DNA of 26,161 nucleotides. It comes from Rhizophagus sp. LPA8_4_AMF. Lineage: Eukaryota; Glomeromycota; Glomeromycetes; Glomerales; Glomeraceae. Of this stretch, positions 1 through 9,785 are shown in pieces. Every line of letters begins with the position of its first letter. Position 1 is the first letter of the stretch. The stretch is taken from NCBI GenBank assembly GCA_021464525.1, contig JADRCO010000809.1, forward strand, positions 1 through 26,161, given 5' to 3'. The position numbers were made by a program, and so were the translations under genes. The notes beneath the pieces are model-generated. The model did not search any database. It was not told the DNA's origin and saw only the letters and a program-made list of their open reading frames with translations.

Positions 1-48
<48 letters not shown>
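1..48. repeat. 48-bp poly(A) homopolymer at window edge
   Basis: The window opens with 48 consecutive A residues. This could be the tail of a retroposon lying to the left, a long homopolymer, or a contig-edge artefact. The sequence shown cannot separate these. Confidence 0.7.
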
Positions 49-52
<4 letters not shown>

Positions 53-73
53 AAACAATTAAAAATAATGTAT

Positions 74-145
74 AAGGAAAGTACTGTCATTTCCTTATTT
101 ATTTATTTTTTATGTCACATAGGAGGAGTAACTGTCATTTCCTTA
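74..145. repeat. Short direct repeat and hairpin upstream of gene 1
   Basis: The 15-mer actgtcatttcctta occurs at 83-97 and again at 131-145. The first copy also pairs with the preceding aaggaaa (74-80) to make a small hairpin. Function unknown. It lies 170-240 bp upstream of the gene 1 start codon. Confidence 0.5.
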
Positions 146-256
146 TATATGTGATGCCCGAATATATATATGGTATAGATTCGTACATCAAACAAGTGCC
201 AATAAAAAAAATTTTATTAAATTATTTTTTTAATTACGCTAGTATATATAATAACA

Positions 257-265
257 TATAAAAGG
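257..265 (+). promoter_or_regulatory. Probable TATA box of gene 1
   Basis: TATAAAAGG lies 49 bp upstream of the ATG at 314. A TATA box usually sits about 30 bp upstream of transcription start, so this placement implies a short 5' leader of roughly 25 nt. Inferred from position and motif only. Confidence 0.5.
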
Positions 266-313
266 TAATGCAAAATTCCAATGTTCATTAGTTTCCTCAA
301 ATAATTATCCAAC

Positions 314-1757
314 ATGAATTCATGTAAAGAATGTAATCAAAAAAATACCGGACATAGATGGTGTAAAGCATGTAATGCAGAACATTTTCAACAAGATTTC
401 GAAAATTGGACTAGTTGCAATGATGATATCGACAAACTTATTCAAAATTCACAACTAACAGCGAGTAATTCTGAAAAAGTATTAGAATGGATACCTTATG
501 ATAAGATTTGTGATATTAAATTTATTGCAAAAGGTGGGTATGGTAGTGTGTATAGAGCAACCTGGATTGATGGATTTATAACAAATTGGGATAATTTAAC
601 GAAAAATTGGAAAAGAATATACCAAAACAAAGAAGTAGCATTAAAAAGTTTAAATAATTCAAAAAATGTTACATTTAAATTTCTTAACGAGGTATAAATC
701 AATTATTTTTGATAAATTTTTTAACTAAAATATTAAAATACACTTTTTTTTTATTTTTTAAAATATATGTAGATTACATTACATCATAAAATTGATGATA
801 ATTTTTCTATTACTAGACTTTATGGAATAACTCAAGATCCAGTGACAAAAAATTATATTATGGTTTTAGATTATGCAGATCATGGAAGTTTGCGAAACTA
901 TTTAGATAAATATTATAATAAACTAAGTTGGTATACCAAGTTTCATGATTTATGGCGTATTGCATATGGACTTAAGAAAATTCATGGGAAAGAGTTAATT
1001 CATCGAGACTTACATATTGGTAATATATTAAGATTTTTTAATAGTACTAGTATAACTGACATGGGATTATGTAAACCTATCGATTATAACAAATTAGAAA
1101 ACACAGATATTAAAAGTATATATGGCGTTTTACCTTATATTGCACCAGAAATTTTAAGAGGACAAAATTATACTAAAGCGGCTGATGTTTATAGTTTTGG
1201 TATTATTATGTACGAAGTAATCTCTGGATTACCTCCATATTATGATGTAAGCCATGATAAAAGTTTAGCAATAAAAATTTGCCAAGGATTAAGACCAAGA
1301 TTTAATGTTAAAGTACCCGAATTAATTGTGGATTTGATTAAAAGATGTTTAGATACAAATTTATTAAATCGACCAAAAATGGGAGAAGTTGAATTCATTT
1401 TATACAAGTGGTGGAATTGGTTTGACGATCAAATCGAATTAAAAAACCAAATTGAAGAAGCGAAAGAAGTTAATAATAATTTACCATTTAATAGTATTTT
1501 AACACCAACTAATTTAGCATATGAAACGCATTCAGAGGCCATTTATACGAGTAGATTACTTAATTTTAATGATCTTCCTGAACCGAAAAATTCCGATGAT
1601 TATTACAATCAAAATGACAATATAATAAGCAAGGAATGTTCAGGTAATTAATATTTTCTTTCATTGAAATTATTCAAAAAACTAACAAAAATTATTTTAT
1701 TAAATAGAAGCTTTAAGCATCGATATTTCTCAATTAATAATGAAAGCAATATTATGA
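314..1757 (+). CDS. TKL-type protein kinase, three exons
   Basis: Predicted serine/threonine or dual-specificity kinase of the lineage-expanded TKL-like group in Glomeromycotina. Exons: 314-691, 773-1643, 1708-1757, giving 432 aa. Intron 1 (692-772) ends in TGTAG and restores the missing N-lobe sequence. Intron 2 (1644-1707, phase 1) joins ECS to EALSIDISQLIM before the TGA at 1755-1757; without it the frame stops at 1651. Cys 4, 7, 17 and 20 form a CxxC...CxxC pair resembling a zinc ribbon. The glycine loop GGYGSVY is near residues 74-80, the ATP lysine is K111 (VALK), and the catalytic loop is HRDLHIGN (D205, N210). The Mg-binding motif is DMG (D222) rather than DFG, which I recall as frequent in this family. 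APE follows at 250-252. All core catalytic residues are present, so an active enzyme is likely. The substrate is unknown. The C-terminal tail is outside the kinase fold. Confidence 0.9.
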
Positions 1758-2627
1758 GCCTAAATAGAAATTTCTTAATTTAAACGTACAGTACATGTAT
1801 CACATGACTTTATAAAAAAATTGTTTTTAGGGGCTTATAATAACTCCGCCTAACTACCTACAGTAGCATTTATTTTTCTGTTTTTTTTCGGTAAATTTAA
1901 TTCTACCCCGTGTACAAATAGAAATCGCCTAAATTAGTTACTTTTATCCTTATCCAAACTTTTTTTTTTTTTGCTATAAATATAGATTTTTTAGGTTTAT
2001 TTATTTAAATCCAGATTTAAATAAAATTTTTTTTTATTAACACTTCATTCGAAAATATGAATTGGTAAAGCATTTTTAACCAAAATTATCTTTAGCGAGA
2101 ATATTGGTTTCATTCGTTATTATTATTTTTTTGTGGACTTTATCTTATGCATTTGGATATGTGTATACGATGTATTCATGTTAGATAAATAATGTTACCT
2201 ATCTAAAGAAATAAAAATTTTCACAATTTGCAATACATGGAAGAAATCACGAGCGTTCTCAACTACATACAATTATCTAGAATAAACTAAAAATTTTGGT
2301 TCATTTTTTTTTTCTTTTTCCCCTTACCCACTTTTGCCTATAGATAGTTGAGAAAAAAAATTGTAATTAGTTGAGCAAACCACTACCTCTCACACCCAAA
2401 AAGGAACCCGCGCATAAAAATCTCCTCTGTCATCCTTCCCCGTAGACATCCTTCCGTCTAACAAACTTGTGAGACTTACGGCCCTCAGTAATGCAAAATA
2501 GACGAAATCCAGAATTAGTTAAACCTCCTTAAAGCCCCTTAGGCTATTGTGACCATTGCGTATATAAGATCACGTGATGGCCGCAGAATTCTTTATGACG
2601 GTTAACGGAAAAACTTGAGTATATAGA
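1758..2627. other. AT-rich intergenic DNA with a block homologous to the gene 3 upstream region
   Basis: No gene is recognised. The useful signal is 2046-2120, which aligns with 20363-20437 (shared words include gaaaatatgaa and ttcattcgttat). The two blocks are in the same order relative to genes 2 and 3, but at very different distances: about 2.0 kb before the gene 2 start and about 0.26 kb before the gene 3 start. An ATCACGTGAT palindrome lies at 2569-2578. Confidence 0.6.
2569..2578. promoter_or_regulatory. ATCACGTGAT palindrome
   Basis: Perfect 10-bp palindrome around a CACGTG E-box core. It is one of four identical sites in the window. CACGTG is a known target core of bHLH factors. Use at this site is not shown. 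Confidence 0.35.
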
Positions 2628-2629
2628 AA

Positions 2630-2736
2630 GTGAGTAACGTAATATATCATAAAATCACATATTTATTTACGTACTGACTATAATAATATAAGGTACGTAA
2701 CGTAAAGTGAAATGTTTTCCATCTTACGTTACTCAC
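2630..2736. repeat. 13-bp perfect inverted repeat
   Basis: GTGAGTAACGTAA at 2630-2642 is the exact reverse complement of 2724-2736, giving arms around an 81-bp loop. The left arm overlaps the left end of the putative 1-kb element, so this may be a nested or subterminal repeat of it. The word TTCCATCTTACGTT next to the right arm recurs at 3505-3518. Confidence 0.6.
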
Positions 2737-3511
2737 CTCATATATGTCACGTAACATATATAGGATTTTCGAGCTTTCTTTTTTTATCTTAAAAATCAAT
2801 ATTTTTAAGAATCTAAGTGTGAAAAATATTGTCATTAAGCTGTAAACTATTTTTATTTACAATGAAAGCGTTTTTTTATAATTTATAATATTTGTTCCAA
2901 CACTTTAGTTAAGTAAGCAAGACTTGGGTGATTAATAAAAATTATTTAACAAGTATGAAAACACACACGTTAATTTCTAATAATATTATTTATTTTTTCA
3001 ATTTTACAGCGTGGTTTCAGTGCTTTTGCTAAATGAAATAGGCTCAGGAAGTTTAAATGAAGTTGTTCAGAAGGTACATATATATTGATTTTTATTAAAA
3101 CAACTTTAATATTAAAAAAAAAATATTAATATTTTATATGAAATTACTTTTGTTTTTACACTTTATGGCGTATTTTTAGCACTTTTTTAAATATTGGGGT
3201 CTGTTGGGGATTTAGATATTAATTTTTGTTATATTAGTTTGAATATTTATTTATGAATAGTGTTTTTTGTATATTCGAAGCTATTTAATTAAAATAATGT
3301 TTGTTTATCAGTTATTTGCTTCAAAATTGATTTTATTTTAATTTATAAATGTGTTGTTAAAAACATTATCTGTTATGTAAAATAAATTATTTTATTGCTT
3401 TATAAGAAAAAGAATTTTTCAAGTCAGTATGTGCGAAAATAATTATCTAAACATTTGCTGCCATACAGATTATGTGACACATATACAAGGTAAGGTAAAA
3501 AATTCCATCTT

Positions 3512-3552
3512 ACGTTCCGATCGTTCCGACGTTCCGACGTTCCGACGTTCCG
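3512..3552. repeat. 8-bp tandem repeat (ACGTTCCG)
   Basis: ACGTTCCG occurs at 3512-3519, 3529-3536, 3537-3544 and 3545-3552, with a slightly altered unit at 3520-3528. It is markedly richer in GC than its surroundings. Function unknown. Confidence 0.8.
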
Positions 3553-3634
3553 TGCCTTATATTTAAGGGGACTAGGGGAGTAATGTAGTCATGTGATTTT
3601 TGCCACCTTACGTTACAATCTACGTTACGCACTT

Positions 3635-4126
3635 GCTACCTACCGGAAAAAACCTTACTCCGAATATTGTATTTTACGACGATCAATTTTTTGATTGCAC
3701 AGTGCTATTATGAAAAATATGCAATTGACATGCACAGTACTAAATAATAGATTGCTGCCACTTATCTGGTATCCAATTGTGATCATGTGATCATTTTTTT
3801 ACATGAGGCGTAATGACGTGCTCCCACTTTCACCAAACTTTCCTTTTAAGTCTTGAGTTCTCAAAATAAAGTCATGTTGTGTAAGGTGGTAATGCAGTAA
3901 ACGTGATTGATCGATTGGCTATATTTCAATAATGTAATACTAACATTTTTTAGTTTTATGTTCATTAGCCATACTTTGCCAAATTAACTTTCACGATTTA
4001 ATATATTTATATATATTTAGTACATGACATTTACAAAATACCGCAAATATATATAATAAACTTAAATAGCTCGTTTAAAAAGCAGAAAATTCTGTAAGAA
4101 ATACGGTAAATGTACTAGAAGACGAT
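3635..4126. other. Gene 2 proximal upstream region
   Basis: From about 3855 this aligns with the region upstream of gene 3 (20454-20693), with several small indels. The last ~65 bp before the ATG are closely conserved (ATAAACTTAAATAG... and tgtactagaagacgat). A TATA-like run, TATATATAATA, lies at 4048-4058, where the gene 3 copy reads CATATGATA, so the core promoters may differ in strength. Start sites are unknown. Confidence 0.5.
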
Positions 4127-5527
4127 ATGGAAAATATGAAAGATGATATAGAAAATATAAAAATTACAAAAAATGAAACAAGTGAAAGATGCCCAGAATG
4201 TGGCCAAGAATTTATCAATAAAATTTTATCTTATTGTAAGCATTGTTATTCGGCACATTTCCGTAATAACTTTGCCCACTGGACTAGTGGTAATTTAAAT
4301 ATTGATGAACTGATTCAAAATTCACAACTCAACGCGAATGATAAATATGAATTAATTGAATGGATTGAATATTCAAATTTTAAAAATGTTGAATTTGTTG
4401 CTAATGGTGGGTTTGGGAGTGTTTATAAGGCCATTTGGCAAGATGGTCCAATTGAAGAACCCTTTTGGAATATCAAAAAATCTAAATGGAATCGGAATAG
4501 CTTCAAGGAAGTAGCAATAAAAAAATTCCGAAATGCGACTAGTGTTAGCTTGGAATTTTTAAAAGAGGTACCCATCTAAATAACTATTTTGTTAATAAAA
4601 AGAATATTCACATAATCTAATATTATATTGCAGGTTAAGAATAATTTAATGTTAAGTTACTCAACACACTGTAATGGAATTTATGGAGTGACCCGTGATC
4701 CTCAAAACGGGGAATATGCAATTATAACTAAATTCCAGAATGATGGCAATCTAAGAGAAGTAATTAAAAAAAACTACAGTATCCTGTATTGGAGATTAAT
4801 TATTAAAATCCTCCATAATATTAGCAATGGATTATATATTGTTCATAATAAAAATCATTTTCACAGAGATCTCCACAGTGGTAACATCTTGAATAAATTG
4901 AAAAATGATCCCAATCTTAGTATCTCAGTGATTTCAGATTTTGGTCAATGTTGCCCTGCAGATCAAAGTTCGGAAGATAAGCCATTATATGGTGTCTTAC
5001 CATTTGTTGCTCCAGAAGTTTTACGTGGTGAAGAGTTTACCAATGCAGCAGACATTTATGGGTTTGGGATGCTAATGTCAGAAATAATTAGAGGCAACGC
5101 ACCTTTTGTTGATAGAGATTATGACTTGCACTTAGCACTGGATATTTGTGGAGGAGAACGTCCATTAATTCCAGAATATACACCTGAGCCATATGCAGCC
5201 TTGATGAAACGTTGCTGGGATACTACTCCTACCAATCGTCCATCAGCTAATGAATTGTTTGTGCAAACTGGAAACTGGGAAAAAATTATATGTAAATTCG
5301 AATTCAGTGATAGTCACTTGACAGAAGAATTTAACCAGGAACGGGAGGACAGATGGAAAGCACGATTAGCAGAATTGGCAATAAATCCACTTCCTCTGAA
5401 AATATCACAAAACATGCTTACTAGTAAACGACTTTATTGTTCTAAACAACTCACTCAATTACTTGAAACCAAGGAAGTTGAAATGAAAACAAATGGTAAT
5501 AGTACATTATATGCTTTAAAACTTTGA
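4127..5527 (+). CDS. TKL-type protein kinase, duplicate A, two exons
   Basis: Predicted protein kinase of 444 aa from exons 4127-4567 and 4634-5527. The 66-bp intron (4568-4633) ends in TTGCAG and sits in phase 0 directly after the FLKE helix, the same place as intron 1 of gene 1. Domains in order: CPEC...CKHC (Cys 22, 25, 37, 40), a probable metal-binding segment; the glycine loop GGFGSVY (94-100); the ATP lysine K132 (VAIK); HRDLHSGN (D226, N231); DFG (D249) followed by an unusual Q where gene 3 has L; APE (273-275); and a C-lobe with RCWDTTPTNRPSA. The tail after about residue 360 is outside the kinase fold. The start was chosen because both copies share this ATG and the conserved leader. 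An AATAAA at 5530-5535 follows the stop closely. Substrate and pathway are unknown. Confidence 0.9.
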
Positions 5528-8377
5528 CAAATAAAATCTAATATATTATACTTCTACTAATAGCATATAACACTCGGCAATTCGACATGTCTCTTTAGAA
5601 GGATCTGTGTTTTACATTTTTGGTATAATTTATTTCAATTCCATTTAAGGTTAATGTGAGCTTTAAGCTTTTATGATTATGACATAAGTATTAACGTTAA
5701 GTACACACAGTGCATTACATAGTTCACATTTCAAATTAAAATTATATTGAAGTATTTTAAATAAACAAATCCCGTAACTGGTAACTTTCAATTTAATGAA
5801 CAAAGTTAAACGTAAAAACTGGATTTGAAATTTACTAAATCACTTATAGTATAAGATAATGCTACTTTACAGTGAGTAATTTTTGTCCGAACTTTTTAAA
5901 AATGAGGAATAATGATGTTAAAGTATTTTTGTTCAAAGTAGTAAAAGGAATAAAAAAATTTGAAATGGAAAAAACAAATATTGGTGCGCATAATTACTAA
6001 AAAATTATGGTCAACCATCACGTTCCATGCTATTAAATAACTATTTTAAATGTGATTTACTACATACTGCACGTTTTAACCAACTTGAAAGACTCATACA
6101 TACCTTTCAGAATTTTCATTTATTAGGAACTCCCTTTGATATGCTAACCGTTAAGTTCTGTGAAGACAAGGCCAGTTTTGCTTACCATATTAATTCATCA
6201 TGCACTTAATAATCGATACTTACAACATCAAGTGAAGTATTACATAAAAGAATTAATGTAAAACCAATTTTCACCATTCTAAATTTTCAATGGAGTTGAG
6301 TATATGATGGATTTTCCATTATTTGTTTCCTTTGATAAAATCTAATGCCGGTATTAAAAAATAATACCTATTGTGCATCTCGTTTATTACAAAGTTTAAG
6401 AAAATAAAATAAGTTCCATTTTTTTATTCGTGATCATTGTATATTACTGTATATTAATTGAAATAATACAACATCTAATAATTAAGTATATACATCTTAG
6501 TATTATATTTATTAAAGGAATAAAAAAAACTTATGATGTTAGGAAAAAGAATTTTCTTATTTATTTATCGTTGCCATCAGTTTAATAAACAAATTTTTTA
6601 ATTATTATTGAAAATCTTTTTGGATATTTAAAATGTAAATATTGCAAAGTATTCTATGAATTAATAAATCAAATTAAAAATTGTACAAAAAAAATCTTCA
6701 ATCACAAAACTATTGTAATGAATACTTGTGCATAAACTTATATTGATCGGTATAAAAGAACAACATATAATTTTAAGTAATTTAAGGGAAATATTACTAA
6801 CCATAATTAACAATTATTTCGTTCATGTGTAGGCAATATACAGTAGATAACGTAAATCATAATTTTATACATTAAAATTCTATTTTCACCTAATTGACGT
6901 GTTTTCTTACTGATTTTATGAAATTTTAATAAATAACGTCATAAGTTTGAAATTTAAATTCTGGATTCGTATCTGTTTGTGTATGTCAATATTGTAAATC
7001 TTGTGTATTCATCAGATTTTCTATAGGACTTCTTGAACGTGATTGAAAATTTGAAAAGAATCTCTCCTTCATATCTTAAAGGATCACAAATTTTCGTATA
7101 TAATCGGATACTTTTTGACAAAGTTACTATTTTGTTTTTACCCTTATCATTTAGTCTGAGTTTTTCGATCTTTATTTATTTATTTATTTATTTATTTATT
7201 TTTGATTCCTTCTTTCTCGATCATGTGTAATACTGTGCATCTTTTGATATTTATTATAATCATGATGTAGTTATCAATCCATCTGAAAAGTGAAAAACTT
7301 ATGATAATAACTTCCTAACTTTTTACTTATAACACATCTTGTTAAATTTGAATCATAAAAATGTGTATGCTTGTTACTCATACAATGCATAACATCAACA
7401 TATTTATCTCTAATATATATATATCTCCAATATAAATCTTTTATATTTTATATAATTATAAAAATATTATAAATATTTTATATATATTTTATATTTTATG
7501 CAAACATTTTGAATGAAATTATATAATATAAAACCAACTAAATATGTAAATATATATTAATTATATACTGTAAATTCAATACCCATTTTTTTAAAAATTT
7601 TCACATAAAAGTTGGTGTGGGTTTAAAAATATTTATTTATATAATTGCCTTAATTTGAGAAGCCATTTCTTTCGATCATATGATTTTTTGGTAAAAGTTC
7701 AGCCAAATTATCAAGTAATATATCAAACATTTGGCTAATCTTTAAAATTGAAAAAAAAACACTTATTTGGTCGTCTTTTAGCTTAAAAAGTCTGATTAAA
7801 TTTAATTTGATATACTGTACATTTGAATAGTAGCCAAAATGAATAACTATAATTCGTATTCTTAACATTAAGAAAAGTTTACTAACTAGAAATTTAGCTA
7901 TATTCAACTAGAATTATGGTTTATTCAAAGTTTCTTTTTATTTCGTCCGGAGTGAAGTGTAGGACATTATACTTTTAGGAATTAAGTTAAAAATCGATCA
8001 GTTACGTGAGGATTTCCGTTTTCCACGTTTCCACGCCGCGTTGTCACGTCACATATGATCGACAGACTGAACTACTCCTTTATTATTTTTTCATTCTTTC
8101 TTCATTCGTTCCCTTTGTTTCTTTTATTTCACTTTATCCCTTTTCGTTTCTTATATATTTTTTCATTATTATTTTTTTTCGTCCTTTATTATTATTCCCT
8201 TTATTTATCAGTACAACTTTACTATTGAAACCCTTTTTTCGTTATTGTTAAGCTACCATCTTTGTGTCATTTACTTATTACTTTAGGTTTACATTTCCAA
8301 CATACTTTTCTATTAAATAATTTGACGTATACCGTATGGCGCGGCATACAGTACCCACAGAAATAATATTCCCCTTA
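5528..8377. other. Non-coding downstream arm of duplication copy A
   Basis: No coding gene is supported. Short open frames here (for example 6027-6209 and 7907-7650 on the minus strand) are not kept open in the copy at 22094-24968. The interval contains a TTTA microsatellite (7171-7203) and a pyrimidine-rich tract (about 8070-8245). The latter is preceded by a GC-richer patch with TCACGTCAC, which may be an orphan promoter-like region. Confidence 0.6.
7171..7203. repeat. (TTTA)n microsatellite, long allele
   Basis: This 33-bp TTTA run corresponds to a 21-bp run at 23734-23754 in copy B. The difference of 12 bp equals three repeat units, a typical slippage change since duplication. Confidence 0.85.
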
Positions 8378-8539
8378 TATAGTACCAGGGTACACGAATT
8401 TCGATATTACCCGATGCTAATTCGGCCAAAATTTGATATTTGGCCAAAGTTATTCTTTGCTTAGTACCCCCCTCCTCCGGCACCCCTGGGGTACTATTTA
8501 ATCTAAGCTGGGTTTCTTGAATAGTACCGGGATACTATA
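8378..8539. mobile_element. Small TIR (MITE-like) element, copy A
   Basis: This is a 162-bp interval bounded by TATAGTACCAGGGTAC and GTACCGGGATACTATA, which are inverted repeats matching at 13 of 16 positions. An internal hairpin, GGCCAAA...TTTGGCC, lies at 8424-8445. No coding capacity. The same structure is at 24969-25121. It lies near the right limit of the duplication, so it was there before duplication or marks the breakpoint. No target duplication was identified. Confidence 0.45.
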
Positions 8540-8681
8540 TTCTACACTATATGGTATATATATTTACAAAACTAATAAGGTATATGATATTCGGATTTGT
8601 TAATTTATTCAATGAAACATAAACTTTAAATTAACTAGGGAACGCAAACCGTTCAGGTCCGAAGCATAATCAATTTATTAC

Positions 8682-8691
8682 ATCACGTGAT
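8682..8691. promoter_or_regulatory. ATCACGTGAT palindrome
   Basis: Second of four identical E-box-centred palindromes. It is not adjacent to any gene recognised here. Confidence 0.35.
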
Positions 8692-8776
8692 AAGTACATG
8701 AATCTAATTGGTCGATAAGAATTCCGATGTATATTATGCTGTAGTTGTAAAGTTTTTCTCCATCAGGCTTTTCCTA

Positions 8777-8795
8777 AAGGAAGGAAGGAAGGAAG
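8777..8795. repeat. (AAGG)n microsatellite
   Basis: Four and a half AAGG units in a row. Confidence 0.85.
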
Positions 8796-9497
8796 ATAGA
8801 TCATAAGAAGTCAAACGAGGACCCTATACATCAATAATTCTTCAGTTTGGTTTTGACTGAAAACTGCAATTTTGGCATACTGGCTGCCAAATATTTGCGG
8901 TAAATTAAGCGCCCATTTTACTTAATGCCAGTCAAGGTCTTCTTAATTCTGGTCAAAATCGCCATAATGCGGGCCAGGGTGCTTATTTTGAAGCTTAATA
9001 ACAGCAAAATCCGGTCTATTTCATGACAATTGATGCATTTCGACTGTGGAGTAATGACAATATTAGCTATCGACTGTCATTGTGCAATATTCTTCATTAA
9101 GTTTGATAGTCGTGTTTAGCCATACAGTAATTATATTTAAACGTTAGTAAGAAATTTGTTTGACATCATGAACGTTAAAAGTTAACTCGGATTTTAAAGT
9201 TTTTAGTAATAATTGCCAATATTTAAGATTTATATGCAATGGCAGAGAAGAAAGTATACCTAAGAAACTTCTCCACCAATACTACCTAACGGTTGTGAAC
9301 GAATTTGTAAATGATCCGTTAAAATAAAACTTTAAAAGTTTTTAAATTTGGGAAAGTTTATTAAAGGTCTGGATAAATAATATTGGACATATATGAAATT
9401 ACAGTGTATTGTCTGATGACGTGATATAGCCAGTCAAATTGATCACACATGATTGATTAATATTATATTTAAGGACGGAAACAAATTCATTTTTGAA

Positions 9498-9769
9498 TTC
9501 CCGCTGGAGCCCCCATGATTTTAGTTTAGATAATTCTTTATTTTTTTATTTTTTTCTGTTTTTTATCATTTATCTAGTTCTTTTTTAGTTCGTGACAGTG
9601 CTGGTTATGCCTAATGCTTTTATAAAAGAACAGGTAGGACGACTCTTTTCGAGGGTTGGGTTGTTACTTTGTTTGTGTAGTTTTTTTTTCATCTTTGTAA
9701 GGTGCTTACACCTATATTTGTAGCACTCCCGTCGCTGTCTTCATTGGAAAAATAAAAATAAAAATAAAG
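9498..9769 (+). mobile_element. Short retroposon (SINE or 5'-truncated LINE) with target duplication
   Basis: A 272-bp insert is flanked by a perfect 16-bp direct repeat, CAAATTCATTTTTGAA (9482-9497 and 9770-9785). It ends in an A-rich tail of AAAAT units just before the right repeat. A long target duplication of this kind plus an A-rich 3' tail is the mark of LINE-machinery retroposition. Near the 3' end AGGTG...CACCT forms a small stem-loop, a feature some LINE reverse transcriptases recognise. I see no reverse-transcriptase coding sequence and no convincing pol III A and B boxes, so whether it is a SINE or a truncated LINE tail is open. The perfect target duplication suggests a fairly young insertion. 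Confidence 0.75.
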
Positions 9770-9785
9770 CAAATTCATTTTTGAA

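Larger units (their letters stand above)
2628..3634. mobile_element. Putative ~1-kb non-autonomous TIR element
   Basis: The left end AAGTGAGTAACGTA (2628-2641) and the right end TACGTTACGCACTT (3621-3634) are inverted repeats with 13 of 14 matching. A second matched word, AAAATCACAT, follows inward from the left and ATGTGATTTT lies inward from the right. No transposase sequence and no clear target-site duplication were found, so the boundaries are tentative. The interval lies in the ~1.7 kb present upstream of gene 2 but absent upstream of gene 3, which fits an insertion. It could instead be local inverted-repeat DNA retained in one copy. Confidence 0.4.
3855..8590 (+). repeat. Segmental duplication, copy A
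   Basis: This ~4.74-kb interval aligns in direct orientation with 20454-25161. It carries the proximal promoter, kinase gene 2, about 3 kb of downstream non-coding DNA and a small TIR element near its right end. Similarity fades just after actaataagg and atgatat (8571-8590). By eye the non-coding part is roughly 90% identical with many small indels. Confidence 0.9.
8591..9481. other. Gene-free AT-rich interval with small repeats
   Basis: No gene is recognised on either strand. Visible items are an ATCACGTGAT palindrome (8682-8691), an AAGG tandem run (8777-8795) and a 7-bp-arm hairpin TTTGGCA/TGCCAAA (8871-8891). Words of the dispersed AATTCTGG type also occur (around 8932-8945). Confidence 0.5.

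Noticed and set aside
6027-6209. 60-codon plus-strand open frame (MLLNNYFKCDLL...)
   Set aside because: The homologous stretch in duplication copy B has frame-breaking indels and a changed start, with no codon-like substitution pattern and no recognisable domain.
7650-7907. 85-codon minus-strand open frame in copy A that looks protein-like
   Set aside because: A one-base length difference in copy B shifts the frame, and I recognise no family. It could be a decayed fragment but is not supportable as a gene.
8006-8251. 81-codon frame and its counterpart at 24600-24818
   Set aside because: The frame exists only because a pyrimidine-rich tract codes for Phe, Leu, Ser and Ile. The two copies give unrelated N-termini.
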